From Marinobacter santoriniensis NKSG1 (GTDB lineage: Bacteria > Pseudomonadota > Gammaproteobacteria > Pseudomonadales > Oleiphilaceae): a DNA stretch of 64,000 bases. The position numbers and the translations under genes were made by a program. This document shows positions 35,531 through 43,850 of this stretch, piece after piece. Numbering within the stretch: position 1 is the first letter of the stretch; each line of letters opens with the position of its first letter. Where the stretch lies: assembly GCF_000347775.1 (NCBI RefSeq), contig NZ_APAT01000015.1:186001-250000 (forward strand). Reading direction: 5' to 3'. Below the pieces are notes generated by a model. The model was given only the letters and a program-made list of their open reading frames with translations. It had not been told where the DNA came from and ran no database searches.

Positions 35531-38158
35531 ATGAGAACAGGGAACACCAGCGCAGCAGTCTCCAGAATCCTACTCGCTCTGACACTGACGCTTCCGCTTC
35601 TGGCCGGCTGTAACAATCAGCCGGACGACTCCGAAGCGATGTCGCACATCAATCGGGCCGACACCTACGCCGAACAGGGCCAGTACCGCTCCGCGCTGCT
35701 TGAGGTCAAAAACGCCATTCAGATGCAACCGGACAACGTCGACTACATTGTCCATCTTGCTCGGCTTTACCTGGACATCGGTGCCAACAAGCAGGCCTCG
35801 GAACTGCTGGAACCCTGGCTTAAGGATTATCCCGATACCGTTGCCCTGCCCCTGGCCCGGGCTTACGTGAATCAGGGTAAACACCTCTCTGCAACCGAAA
35901 CCCTGGCCCTCCACAAACCGGCATCCCCGGAAGAGCAACTGGAAGCCGACCTGATCCGGGCTGAAGCCCTCCGTCGGTCAGGACAACTCGCCGAGGCGCA
36001 GGCACTTTACCAGAACCTCGCCACCTCCCACCCGAGTAACGTCGCTGCCATCAGCGGCCTGCTAAACACCCAGATCAACCTGAACCAGAACACCACTGCC
36101 GTCCAGACTGCGGACGACTGGCTGAACAAACAGGGCCCCAATGTCGAGGTTCTTTACTGGAAAGGCATAGCCCAGTACCGGCAGAACAACCTGGATGCGG
36201 CTGCTGACACCCTGACCAATGCCGTCGGCGAGGTTCCGAGCTCCGACGTCTTCCTGCCGGTACGCCGCAATGTTCTTTCTGCGCTCTCGCGAGTGCTTAC
36301 TGAACAGGGGCGTATTACCGAGGCCCAGGTGTATAACAAGATTCTTGCAGAGAACATGAACACCGAAGCCCGTGCCCAGGCGGAAGCCGCAATCGCCGCC
36401 ATCAAGGATGGCAAGATCGACGAAGCCAAAGGGATTCTCCGGGACATGCTCAAGCTGAACCCCGACAATCAATCTGCCGCCCTGATTCTCGGCACTCTGG
36501 AAGCCGGCTCTGGCGAACTGGATGAAGGGGCCCAGCTTCTGACGGAAAATCTGGATCCGGAGACCACGCCGACGCAATTTATTCGCGCAGCCACCATGGC
36601 CCAGATCGACAAAGGCCAGCGGGAAGAAGCGCTCAAAACCCTGAGCCGCGCCATCGAAGCCCGTCCGGATGATAACGAGCTGCTGGCCATGCACGGCATT
36701 CTCGCACTCAGCCTCCCCGAACACGCCAAAGAAGGCATCACCAGTTTGAGTAAGGTTCTGGCCAACGAGCCCGACCGGGTCCGGCTGCGTCTTGCCCTTG
36801 CCCGCCACTACATCGGTGCTGATCAGCCGGAACTGGCACTCGCGCAACTGCGGATGGCCTTCACCTCGAACCCGGCAGACTGGGCAACCACCGGCACCTA
36901 CCTGAACCTTCTGATTCAGCAGGGAGAGAAAAAAGAAGCCGCGGAGATCCGGGACTCACTGCTCAATGGGTATGCCGACGAACCCCAGGCAATCCTGCTG
37001 GCCAGCATGGCGGATGCTCGGCTGGGCAATGTGGACAACGCCGTCTCACGGCTGGAAAAACTGGTGGATCAGAAGCCCGATCTGCAGGCACCCACGATCG
37101 CGCTGGCCACACTCTATGCCCAGACTGACAAGACATCGCAGGCTGTTGACCTTTTGATAAAAGCGGCCCTGATTACCCCCAATGCCATCCAGCCGTTGCA
37201 ACAGGCCGGCCAACTGTATGCGCGGGACCATGACATGAACCAGGTGAAAACCTGGCTTGGAAGCGTCGCCGAGACCCATCCCCCGCTGAAGACCAATGCC
37301 GATATCCTGCAGGCGTTGATCAATATCAGGCAGGGCAATCTCACCGACGCCCGCAAGCTGCTCGACCAGCATTCGGATCCGGACAGCGCGCCACTCAAAC
37401 GCGCGACCGGACGACTGCTGCTGGCCGAAGCCCGCGCTGCCGCCAACGCCAAAAACTGGGAAGAGGCACGTGGTAAAGCCGCGGAGGCCATTGCCCTCGA
37501 GCCGGAGAACCTTGGTTATGCACTGCTCCCCGTCGGGCTTCTTCAGATGCAGGAAAAATACGACGACGCACTCAAGGCTCTGGATGGCGTGGAAACCACC
37601 TTCGGAAACCAACCCGCTGTAGCTCTTTCCAGGGCTACCCTGCTTCAGGCAAGAGACGGCAAGGATGAAGCCTACAAATACCTGCTTGACCAATGGAAGA
37701 CCACGAAAAACACCCGGCTAATGCCCTCCTTACTGGGCCTTGCACGGGCGACATCACCATCCTCGCTGGATACGTTGACGGACGAATGGCTCAGTGCGAC
37801 GCCCGAAAGCCCTGCCGCCCATATGGCCCGGGCCGAGTGGCTCATGAACCAGCAACAGAACGTGGCCGCCAAAGCCCAGTATGAAGAGGTTCTCAAGCGC
37901 CAACCGAACAATGCCAAGGCACTGAATAACCTTGCCTGGATGCTTCGGGAAGACGATCTGGACAAGGCCAGGGAATACGCAAGCCGTGCCAGCCAGCTGG
38001 AGCCCAGGAATCCAGCCATTCTGGACACCTATGGCTGGATACTGCATTTGCAGGGTGATCACGAAAACGCCCGGAAATACATCGAGCAGGCCCTGGCACT
38101 GGCGCCCGGCAACGCAGAGATCGAGGCGCACCTGAATACGGTCAAACAGGCCATGTAA
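35531..38158 (+). CDS. prsT: PEP-CTERM system TPR-repeat lipoprotein PrsT
   Basis: An 875-residue exported lipoprotein with lipobox LLAGC (Cys27 from the ATG at 35531, which has GGGGAG upstream). An ATG at 35486 overlapping the prsR stop is possible but puts 15 residues ahead of the signal peptide. From about residue 40 to the end it is nearly all tetratricopeptide repeats, for example RADTYAEQGQYRSALLEVKN and the C-terminal NAKALNNLAWMLREDDLDKA. PrsT is the usual third member of the PrsK-PrsR-PrsT set, and a role in assembly or transport of the polysaccharide or PEP-CTERM protein is assumed. A strong terminator follows. Confidence 0.92.
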   Translation: MRTGNTSAAVSRILLALTLTLPLLAGCNNQPDDSEAMSHINRADTYAEQGQYRSALLEVKNAIQMQPDNVDYIVHLARLYLDIGANKQASELLEPWLKDYPDTVALPLARAYVNQGKHLSATETLALHKPASPEEQLEADLIRAEALRRSGQLAEAQALYQNLATSHPSNVAAISGLLNTQINLNQNTTAVQTADDWLNKQGPNVEVLYWKGIAQYRQNNLDAAADTLTNAVGEVPSSDVFLPVRRNVLSALSRVLTEQGRITEAQVYNKILAENMNTEARAQAEAAIAAIKDGKIDEAKGILRDMLKLNPDNQSAALILGTLEAGSGELDEGAQLLTENLDPETTPTQFIRAATMAQIDKGQREEALKTLSRAIEARPDDNELLAMHGILALSLPEHAKEGITSLSKVLANEPDRVRLRLALARHYIGADQPELALAQLRMAFTSNPADWATTGTYLNLLIQQGEKKEAAEIRDSLLNGYADEPQAILLASMADARLGNVDNAVSRLEKLVDQKPDLQAPTIALATLYAQTDKTSQAVDLLIKAALITPNAIQPLQQAGQLYARDHDMNQVKTWLGSVAETHPPLKTNADILQALINIRQGNLTDARKLLDQHSDPDSAPLKRATGRLLLAEARAAANAKNWEEARGKAAEAIALEPENLGYALLPVGLLQMQEKYDDALKALDGVETTFGNQPAVALSRATLLQARDGKDEAYKYLLDQWKTTKNTRLMPSLLGLARATSPSSLDTLTDEWLSATPESPAAHMARAEWLMNQQQNVAAKAQYEEVLKRQPNNAKALNNLAWMLREDDLDKAREYASRASQLEPRNPAILDTYGWILHLQGDHENARKYIEQALALAPGNAEIEAHLNTVKQAM

Positions 38159-38193
38159 AGCAAGCTGACAACCCGCCTACATTCACGATAGTT

Positions 38194-38228
38194 AAACGGC
38201 CGATGAATCCCGATTCATCGGCCGTTTT
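38194..38228 (+). terminator. Strong terminator after prsT
   Basis: A 16-bp perfect stem (38194-38209 with 38212-38227) with a very short loop, ending in four T. It isolates the PEP-CTERM gene's leader from read-through of the prs genes. Confidence 0.9.
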
Positions 38229-38263
38229 CGTTGAGCCTGTCGATGTTTTTTACACTCATCGTT

Positions 38264-38284
38264 AAGCGTCCACTAAAAACGCTT
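38264..38284. promoter_or_regulatory. Candidate upstream activator site (inverted repeat)
   Basis: AAGCGT, nine bases, ACGCTT, centred about 58 bases upstream of the predicted start of the sigma-54 promoter at 38305. The position suits an enhancer-binding activator dimer such as PrsR. The actual PrsR recognition sequence was not known to me, so the link is inferred. Confidence 0.4.
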
Positions 38285-38304
38285 TTTATTCAACATCTTA
38301 TAAC

Positions 38305-38321
38305 TTGGCACAGAACTCGCA
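38305..38321 (+). promoter_or_regulatory. Sigma-54 (-24/-12) promoter of the PEP-CTERM gene
   Basis: TTGGCACAGAACTCGCA matches the -24/-12 consensus TGGCAC-N5-TTGCA, with the invariant GG and GC at the right distance. The predicted start is near 38332, about 150 bases before the ATG, so the riboswitch-like element forms the very beginning of the transcript. The activator would be PrsR. Confidence 0.88.
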
Positions 38322-38351
38322 TTGTTTTAGGTGAGGATCGGGGCGATTCCC

Positions 38352-38442
38352 GGTCGGATGCCAAACCACTCGCGAGGGTGGGACGGAAAGCCAAGGATCT
38401 CTGGACTCCAAAAGAACAAGAGACAGCCTGGTTGCAAAGCGA
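38352..38442 (+). ncRNA. Candidate cyclic-di-GMP-I (GEMM) riboswitch in the leader of the PEP-CTERM gene
   Basis: The leader carries AAACC (38363-38367), a hairpin CCACTC-GCGA-GGGTGG (38366-38381) with a GNRA loop, and then GGACGGAAAGCC (38381-38392). This matches the GEMM core GCAAACC-hairpin(GNRA)-GGGACGCAAAGCC. A second stem-forming segment (TCTCT near 38399-38403 with AGAGA near 38419-38423) and the closing motif CAGCCTGGTTGC (38424-38435) follow in the expected order. Two positions that pair in the known aptamer (before CAAACC and before AAAGCC) are changed from G/C to C/G together, a compensating change that keeps the pair. The outer closing stem is not well resolved. No obvious intrinsic terminator lies between it and the ATG, so control of translation is more likely. 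Confidence 0.75.
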
Positions 38443-38481
38443 ACTACAGGGAATTAGAGCTAAACAACCGGAGATAAACCC

Positions 38482-39258
38482 ATGAAACTCAAACTTCTTA
38501 CTGCTGCAGTTGCTCTGTCCGCATGGACGGTATCTGCACAAGCTGTGGTCGTCAGCAATGATGGCGATGACGGCATCGGCACAGGCCTTCAAAACGTACT
38601 GGACACCGTCACTGTTGCTCCAAGCCCAACCCCAGGCGCGTCTTCAGTGGACGTGAATGCAGATCAACTGGCTGACGGAACAGACAGTTACTGGAACATC
38701 ACCGCTACAGGCGGAAGCGTTAGCACATTTGTTATGGAAATTGCCGGCAATGCCGGATCCAACACATTCGGTGTTTACGATCGGCATAACCCGAACAACT
38801 ATGTTCAGCTTTTCTCCGGAAGCGATAGCAATACAATCAGCAGCCAGGTCACGTTATCAATGTTGCTGGATGGCTCAATTCGGGTAAACGGTGTTGATTC
38901 AGGCGTCGATTTTAGCAGCCGAGACTTCGGCTACTATCTGGGGTCTGAAAATAATCCCGGAAACAGTCCATTGTTCTACTCCGATAGCAACCTGAACGGC
39001 GGAAGCGATCAGATGGTAGCCTATCAAGGCACAAATACTGACACCATCCAAATCGCTGGGTTTGCTGAGGGCTTGTGGACTCCTAATGAGTTTGTTTTGG
39101 CGTTTGAGGACATTCTTTATGCCAATTCCGACAAGGACTTCAATGACCTCGTGGTAATGGTTGAGTCAGTAGTACCAGTCCCCGAGCCGGGCACTCTGGC
39201 CCTGCTGGGCCTCGGCCTTGCCGGCCTCGGTGCAGCACGCCGTCGTCAGAAAGCCTGA
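38482..39258 (+). CDS. PEP-CTERM sorting domain protein (DUF4114-like)
   Basis: A 258-residue secreted protein, likely the substrate of the adjacent exosortase. A signal peptide (LLTAAVALSAWTVSAQA) opens it. A beta-rich domain includes a DUF4114-like segment, EFVLAFEDILYANSDKDFNDLVV. The C-terminal sorting signal begins VPEPGTLALL (Pro234-Glu-Pro236), followed by a Gly/Leu/Ala helix and the basic end ARRRQK. Exosortase should cleave near the PEP motif. Expression is predicted from a sigma-54 promoter with a c-di-GMP-I-like leader; CCGGAG precedes the ATG. A strong terminator follows, so it is monocistronic. Confidence 0.95.
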   Translation: MKLKLLTAAVALSAWTVSAQAVVVSNDGDDGIGTGLQNVLDTVTVAPSPTPGASSVDVNADQLADGTDSYWNITATGGSVSTFVMEIAGNAGSNTFGVYDRHNPNNYVQLFSGSDSNTISSQVTLSMLLDGSIRVNGVDSGVDFSSRDFGYYLGSENNPGNSPLFYSDSNLNGGSDQMVAYQGTNTDTIQIAGFAEGLWTPNEFVLAFEDILYANSDKDFNDLVVMVESVVPVPEPGTLALLGLGLAGLGAARRRQKA

Positions 39259-39270
39259 TTCAGGCGATTG

Positions 39271-39299
39271 AAAAAGCCAGCTTCGGCTGGCTTTTTTTA
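39271..39299 (+). terminator. Terminator of the PEP-CTERM gene
   Basis: AAAAAGCCAG pairs with CTGGCTTTTT around a C-UUCG-G tetraloop, followed by a run of T. A textbook intrinsic terminator thirteen bases after the stop; the A-tract on the other side would also allow use in the reverse direction. Confidence 0.95.
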
Positions 39300-39366
39300 T
39301 GTCTAGATGCGCTATGTAATGTCATAATAATAAACAGTATCCTGAGCAAAGGATGTTCTATCAGGC

Positions 39367-40842
39367 GTGCTGACGATGTTAAGGAAGACTCTCGATCATT
39401 TGCCCTTCTCCCGGCCTTACCTCATGGTCACCGGGATCGGGTTACTATTGTTTTATCCCACCTGGCTTCGGCTTATTGAACGCTGGCTCGCCTTCGATCA
39501 GGTACTGGCGCATGGGCTATTTACCGCACTGATTTTTATTGGCCTGTTGCTCATCCATCCGCCACGGAATCCGGTTGACCACCCCCCTTCCACGTCCGGA
39601 CAAACAAACTGGCTCGGCGGTGCGGTTTTTATCCTCGTCGTCCTGGCCTGGGGAGTCCTTGAACTGGTCCGTATTGATACGCTGGCGTTCCTGATGCTAC
39701 CGGTCGGGCTGGGTTCTCTCGCCTGGATTTTACTCGGGACCCGACCTGCATGGCGTTTTGTTCCCTACCTCTTTCTACTGTCCCTCTCGCTACCCGTCTG
39801 GGCGGATTTCGTGCCCTATCTGGTCAAACTCGCCAGCCTGGTCGTCAATCAAACCGTACATCTGTTCGGCATGACGGTACTGGTGGAGGGCAACAGCATC
39901 AGCCTCCCCTATGGCCGCCTTGTCATTGCCGACGGATGTTCCGGCATCCGGTACTTTGCGATTGCCATTCTTCTGGGCACGATGGTTTCCATTCTGAACG
40001 ATGCAAAGCTCAAAGACTGGACCCTGACCCTGGCCACAGCGGCCCTTCTGGGGCTGCTGGCAAATTGGGTTCGAATTATCATCCTGGTGATCGTAGCCTA
40101 TGAATCCCGAATGCAGAACGACCTTCTGACAGACCATGAGACCATGGGCTGGCTCGTTTTCGCAGGATTTGTCCTTCCCGCGCTCTACTTCTCGCCGGTC
40201 CGCCGTCGTTCGCACTCGGCCGGGGGCAACGCAACGATCAGCATCCAGCGCCGGGGTATCGGCTTTGCCCTCATTGCGATTCTGATCGGGCCCGTGGCAG
40301 TTGCAATGGCTAACTCCATCAGCCACCCCCTTCCGGAATGGACGCTGAAGGACCCCGGATTCACCGTAGCACCGTCAGAGAGCCTGCCCATCAATATGGA
40401 ATACCCAGACCGGTTCCGCCACGACGTCTGGCAAGGTTCCGGAACGTGGATTTCGGTGGCGCAGTCGATCAAACAGCATGACGACGAAAAGCTGGTGCCC
40501 TATTTCCATCCTCCCATCCAGAGCGGCAACTGGCAGATGGAAAAGTCCCTGGGTAATGGGATCCGCATCTATCGAAACCTGTATTCCAGAAAACAGGTGG
40601 TTGTCTGGCAATGGTTTCAGCTGGGCCGCTACGAGACAGACTCCTATCGAAAAGCCAAACTGCTACAGATCCCCGCCATGCTCAAAGGCTATCGTCGTTT
40701 TGCCGTCATCACCGTTCAACGGCCATGTAAACAATTAAACTGCGCAAAGGAATTGAAAGGCATGAGTTCGATCAAGCCAGCACTCAAGAGAGATAAATCC
40801 CTAAAAAGTGTGGAAATGGCTGATCGGAAAAACCGGTCTTGA
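39367..40842 (+). CDS. xrtA: Exosortase A with fused EpsI-like domain
   Basis: A 491-residue membrane protein. The first 290 residues have about eight membrane helices and carry the catalytic set: Cys191 in ADGCSGIRY, Arg236 in LANWVRII and His257 in DHETMGW. After another membrane helix (about 297-313), the periplasmic C-terminal part resembles EpsI (for example GSGTWISVAQSIKQHDDEKL), a fusion common in exosortase A. It processes PEP-CTERM proteins such as the one encoded upstream. The start is uncertain (GTG at 39367 or ATG at 39376). The C-terminal 40 residues are unusually basic. Confidence 0.93.
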   Translation: MLTMLRKTLDHLPFSRPYLMVTGIGLLLFYPTWLRLIERWLAFDQVLAHGLFTALIFIGLLLIHPPRNPVDHPPSTSGQTNWLGGAVFILVVLAWGVLELVRIDTLAFLMLPVGLGSLAWILLGTRPAWRFVPYLFLLSLSLPVWADFVPYLVKLASLVVNQTVHLFGMTVLVEGNSISLPYGRLVIADGCSGIRYFAIAILLGTMVSILNDAKLKDWTLTLATAALLGLLANWVRIIILVIVAYESRMQNDLLTDHETMGWLVFAGFVLPALYFSPVRRRSHSAGGNATISIQRRGIGFALIAILIGPVAVAMANSISHPLPEWTLKDPGFTVAPSESLPINMEYPDRFRHDVWQGSGTWISVAQSIKQHDDEKLVPYFHPPIQSGNWQMEKSLGNGIRIYRNLYSRKQVVVWQWFQLGRYETDSYRKAKLLQIPAMLKGYRRFAVITVQRPCKQLNCAKELKGMSSIKPALKRDKSLKSVEMADRKNRS

Positions 40843-40886
40843 GGGAAAACTAGGTAAATCCCTATATAGAATATAAGGAACGGAAC

Positions 40887-42248
40887 ATGAAATCCCATTT
40901 GCCGGAAACTTTGTATAAGCAAAGCCCTAAGTGGGCACAAAACATACTAGTAACCATGATGGGTTTTTTAGAACATTCACGACGATATCATGGTTGCTTT
41001 GGAAAACAACTGGAACAACTAAGAGCAAACAAAAAAAATTGCTTCAAAGAACAAGAAAGCCATACAGAAGCAGCTTTACAACGGATAATAAACGAAGCCC
41101 TTCTCTACGTACCTTACTATAGGTCATTAGGCATCAATGAGAAGAGCATCAACGAATTTCCTATATTGGATCGATCGACTGTTGCCGATCAAACCAATTT
41201 ATTTTTGTCAGAAAAATACAATAAAAAAGAATTGCTTACATTATTTACCGGCGGCAGCACCGGATCACCGCTGAAAGTTTATATTTCGAGATGCATTAGG
41301 CAGCGCACATATGCCTTCTGGGCGAATTTTTATGATGAAATGAACTTCAAAATTGGTGATAAAAAAGCCTCATTCGTTGGTCGTTTAGTTCAAGATCCTC
41401 AAGATGACACACCTCCTTTCTGGCGATATAATCTTTTAGATAAGCAGCTCATATTTTCCTCCTATCACCTAACACCCAAAAACATAGATTATTACGTCAA
41501 AAAGCTCAATTCATTCAAGCCTACGATTATTGAAGGTTACCCAAACTCAATTATCAGAATTGCAGAATACATAAAAAGTAAAAATATTGAACTTTCATTT
41601 ACTCCGAATGGTTTAAGTACTAGCTCTGAAAATTTTACAAATGCTCAAAGGCAACTGCTAGAGGAGGCATTTAAAACAAGGGTTTTTGACCAATACGGTT
41701 CGGCGGAATCCGTGGTTTTTGCAAGCGATTGTAAATATGGAGAAAAGCATATTGCGCCAGAATATGGACTAATAGAGATTCTTGGAAGTGATGGCTCGAT
41801 AACTAGAGAAGGTGAAGGCGAGTTCCTTGCCACAACTTTAATTAATGATGCTATGCCACTAATACGATATCGAATAGGCGATATCGGAAAGATACAGAAG
41901 AAAACTTGCAAGTGTGGAAAAGAATCTTATGTTATTGAAAAACTTTTTGGGAAATCGGGTGCTGTTGTAGTCTCAGGCGAGAAAAAAGTTCCAACTGCAG
42001 CGTTAGCCATAGCATTTGAGTATGTAGAAAATATTAAAAAGTCCCAGATTGTACAGAACCAACCAAACAAGATAGAAGTATATTTATCAGTCAACTCCAA
42101 ATTCAACAAAGAAAACGAAGAATTTGTTCTTTGGGAGCTCAGAAAAATGCTTGGCGACTCCATTGATATTGTATTTTTCTATAAAGATGACATTCCACCT
42201 CTTCCTAACGGGAAGTATCAGATGGTGATTCAAAATTACTATAAATAA
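40887..42248 (+). CDS. Phenylacetate-CoA ligase/CapK-like adenylate-forming enzyme
   Basis: A 453-residue member of the ANL superfamily of the PaaK/CapK branch. The P-loop LFTGGSTGSPLKVY, the central FDQYGSAESVVFASDC and the adenylate-binding IRYRIGDIG with a following cysteine cluster (KTCKCGKES) are visible. Relatives occur in many capsule and exopolysaccharide loci, where they are thought to activate a carboxylic acid for transfer to sugar; the substrate is unknown. AAGGAA precedes the ATG. The gene is clearly AT-rich compared with the exosortase gene before it and the flippase after it, suggesting a separate origin. Confidence 0.82.
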   Translation: MKSHLPETLYKQSPKWAQNILVTMMGFLEHSRRYHGCFGKQLEQLRANKKNCFKEQESHTEAALQRIINEALLYVPYYRSLGINEKSINEFPILDRSTVADQTNLFLSEKYNKKELLTLFTGGSTGSPLKVYISRCIRQRTYAFWANFYDEMNFKIGDKKASFVGRLVQDPQDDTPPFWRYNLLDKQLIFSSYHLTPKNIDYYVKKLNSFKPTIIEGYPNSIIRIAEYIKSKNIELSFTPNGLSTSSENFTNAQRQLLEEAFKTRVFDQYGSAESVVFASDCKYGEKHIAPEYGLIEILGSDGSITREGEGEFLATTLINDAMPLIRYRIGDIGKIQKKTCKCGKESYVIEKLFGKSGAVVVSGEKKVPTAALAIAFEYVENIKKSQIVQNQPNKIEVYLSVNSKFNKENEEFVLWELRKMLGDSIDIVFFYKDDIPPLPNGKYQMVIQNYYK

Positions 42249-42324
42249 CATTCAATTTCTGTATATTTCGAATTAGAAATAAAAATATGGATAGCCTGAT
42301 TTCAAGGCCAATTGTGGAAACTGC

Positions 42325-43782
42325 ATGTCAACGAGCTTAAATGTTGTAAAAAGCGCATCGTTACTGCTAGGCATCCAGGTCATCCAACGAGGCCTTGGTT
42401 TAATCAGCACACTGATTCTCGCTCGTCTTTTGGCACCTGCGGATTTTGGGGTGATCGCGCTGATCACTATTGGGCTTCAGTTCTCCGAACTGCTCGTTGA
42501 GACAGGCAATCAGCAATATATTATTCAGAAAGAAGCCGTTGGCCCCGAAGACCTGAATACAGCCTGGACCCTGGATATTCTAAGTAAAGGGTTCATCGCA
42601 GTGATGATCATCGTTTCCGCCCCCGCCCTTTCGGGCTTCTTTGAAACCCCCGAGCTGTTGCTCGCGCTACCGGTGGCAGCGCTTGCATTACCCATCCGAG
42701 CTCTAAAAACGCCCGGCATCATGATGTTGGCCCGTGACATCAATTATCGTTCTGTATTTCGCCTGTCCATTGTTCAGAAATGCGTGTCCTTTATTGTCGT
42801 GATTTCGTTTGCTTTTATACGAGGGGACTACTGGGCAATCGTAATTGGAAATCTAGCTGGAGCGATTGTGTTTGCGGTGGGCTCCTATCGCATTCATTCC
42901 TTCCGCCCCAATTGGTCGCTAAGACATTTGCGTACCCAGTGGCAATTCAGCCAATGGCTTCTTTTACGGGGCATTGTTGGTTTTACACGCTCGCAGGTTG
43001 ACACGCTCATGGTTTCGAAAGTGTTCGGAACGGCACAACTTGGCGGATACAACCTCGTTAGAGAAGTCAGCCTACTACCGGCGCTATCGGCTTTTATACC
43101 AATGTGTGAGCCACTTTTAGCCGCAGTATCGCAGGTCCGATCAAGCCGAGAAGTATTGGCTTATAGGGTAAGGCTCGCATCGGCACTTCTGATCTCTCTA
43201 CTGATTCCTTTTACAGTGTATATCATGTCCTACCCGAATCTGATCGTCGAGGTACTACTGGGACCGCAATGGCGTGACTACGCTGACCTTCTCCAACCGT
43301 TCGGGCTGTTTTTCTTCACGTTCACGCTTTTTGCGCTACTCAGTGATACCGTCATCGCGCTTGGTCGGGTCAAAGCGCTTTTCGTGTTTGATGTCGTCTC
43401 GACGATTATCATTGCGGCTTTACTCTACCATTTTGGCACCACCGGGCTGGGCTCAATGGCATGGACCAGAGGTTGGTTAGCCGTGGGTACAACTGCGGCT
43501 CTCCTGCTGCTAATCAACTATTGGAGCCCTTTAAACCTCCCACGGCTTTTTTACCTATGCATACCATCGTTGCTTGGAACCGCTGTTTCCCTGTATCTGA
43601 TTCAGGCCGTTCCTATTGATGACCTGCCAGCCGTGGCCCGATTTCTTTTGTCAGGGTCCCTTTTTGTGTTGTTTGCCATAGCAACTTCCGTTGGCCTGGG
43701 ACTCATTTTACTGCGGAATACTGAAGAGTGGACTCAGATTGAAGGCCTGGTTCGCAACATACTCTCAAAACGCCTGAGATAA
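42325..43782 (+). CDS. Polysaccharide flippase (Wzx/MOP family)
   Basis: A 485-residue membrane protein with about 12-14 helices, the MOP-superfamily layout of Wzx and similar proteins. It begins SLLLGIQVIQRGLGLISTLILARLLAPADFGVIALI, a typical oligosaccharide-flippase start. It moves lipid-linked repeat units across the inner membrane. A second, distinct flippase gene lies at 56174, so the locus encodes two. Base composition returns to the GC-richer level of the chromosome. Confidence 0.88.
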   Translation: MSTSLNVVKSASLLLGIQVIQRGLGLISTLILARLLAPADFGVIALITIGLQFSELLVETGNQQYIIQKEAVGPEDLNTAWTLDILSKGFIAVMIIVSAPALSGFFETPELLLALPVAALALPIRALKTPGIMMLARDINYRSVFRLSIVQKCVSFIVVISFAFIRGDYWAIVIGNLAGAIVFAVGSYRIHSFRPNWSLRHLRTQWQFSQWLLLRGIVGFTRSQVDTLMVSKVFGTAQLGGYNLVREVSLLPALSAFIPMCEPLLAAVSQVRSSREVLAYRVRLASALLISLLIPFTVYIMSYPNLIVEVLLGPQWRDYADLLQPFGLFFFTFTLFALLSDTVIALGRVKALFVFDVVSTIIIAALLYHFGTTGLGSMAWTRGWLAVGTTAALLLLINYWSPLNLPRLFYLCIPSLLGTAVSLYLIQAVPIDDLPAVARFLLSGSLFVLFAIATSVGLGLILLRNTEEWTQIEGLVRNILSKRLR

Positions 43783-43850
43783 CCCAGAATCTGGAGGTCC
43801 CTCCTTAGGCGCAATCGTAAAATTGCTTTAAATTGGAACGCCGTTACTTT

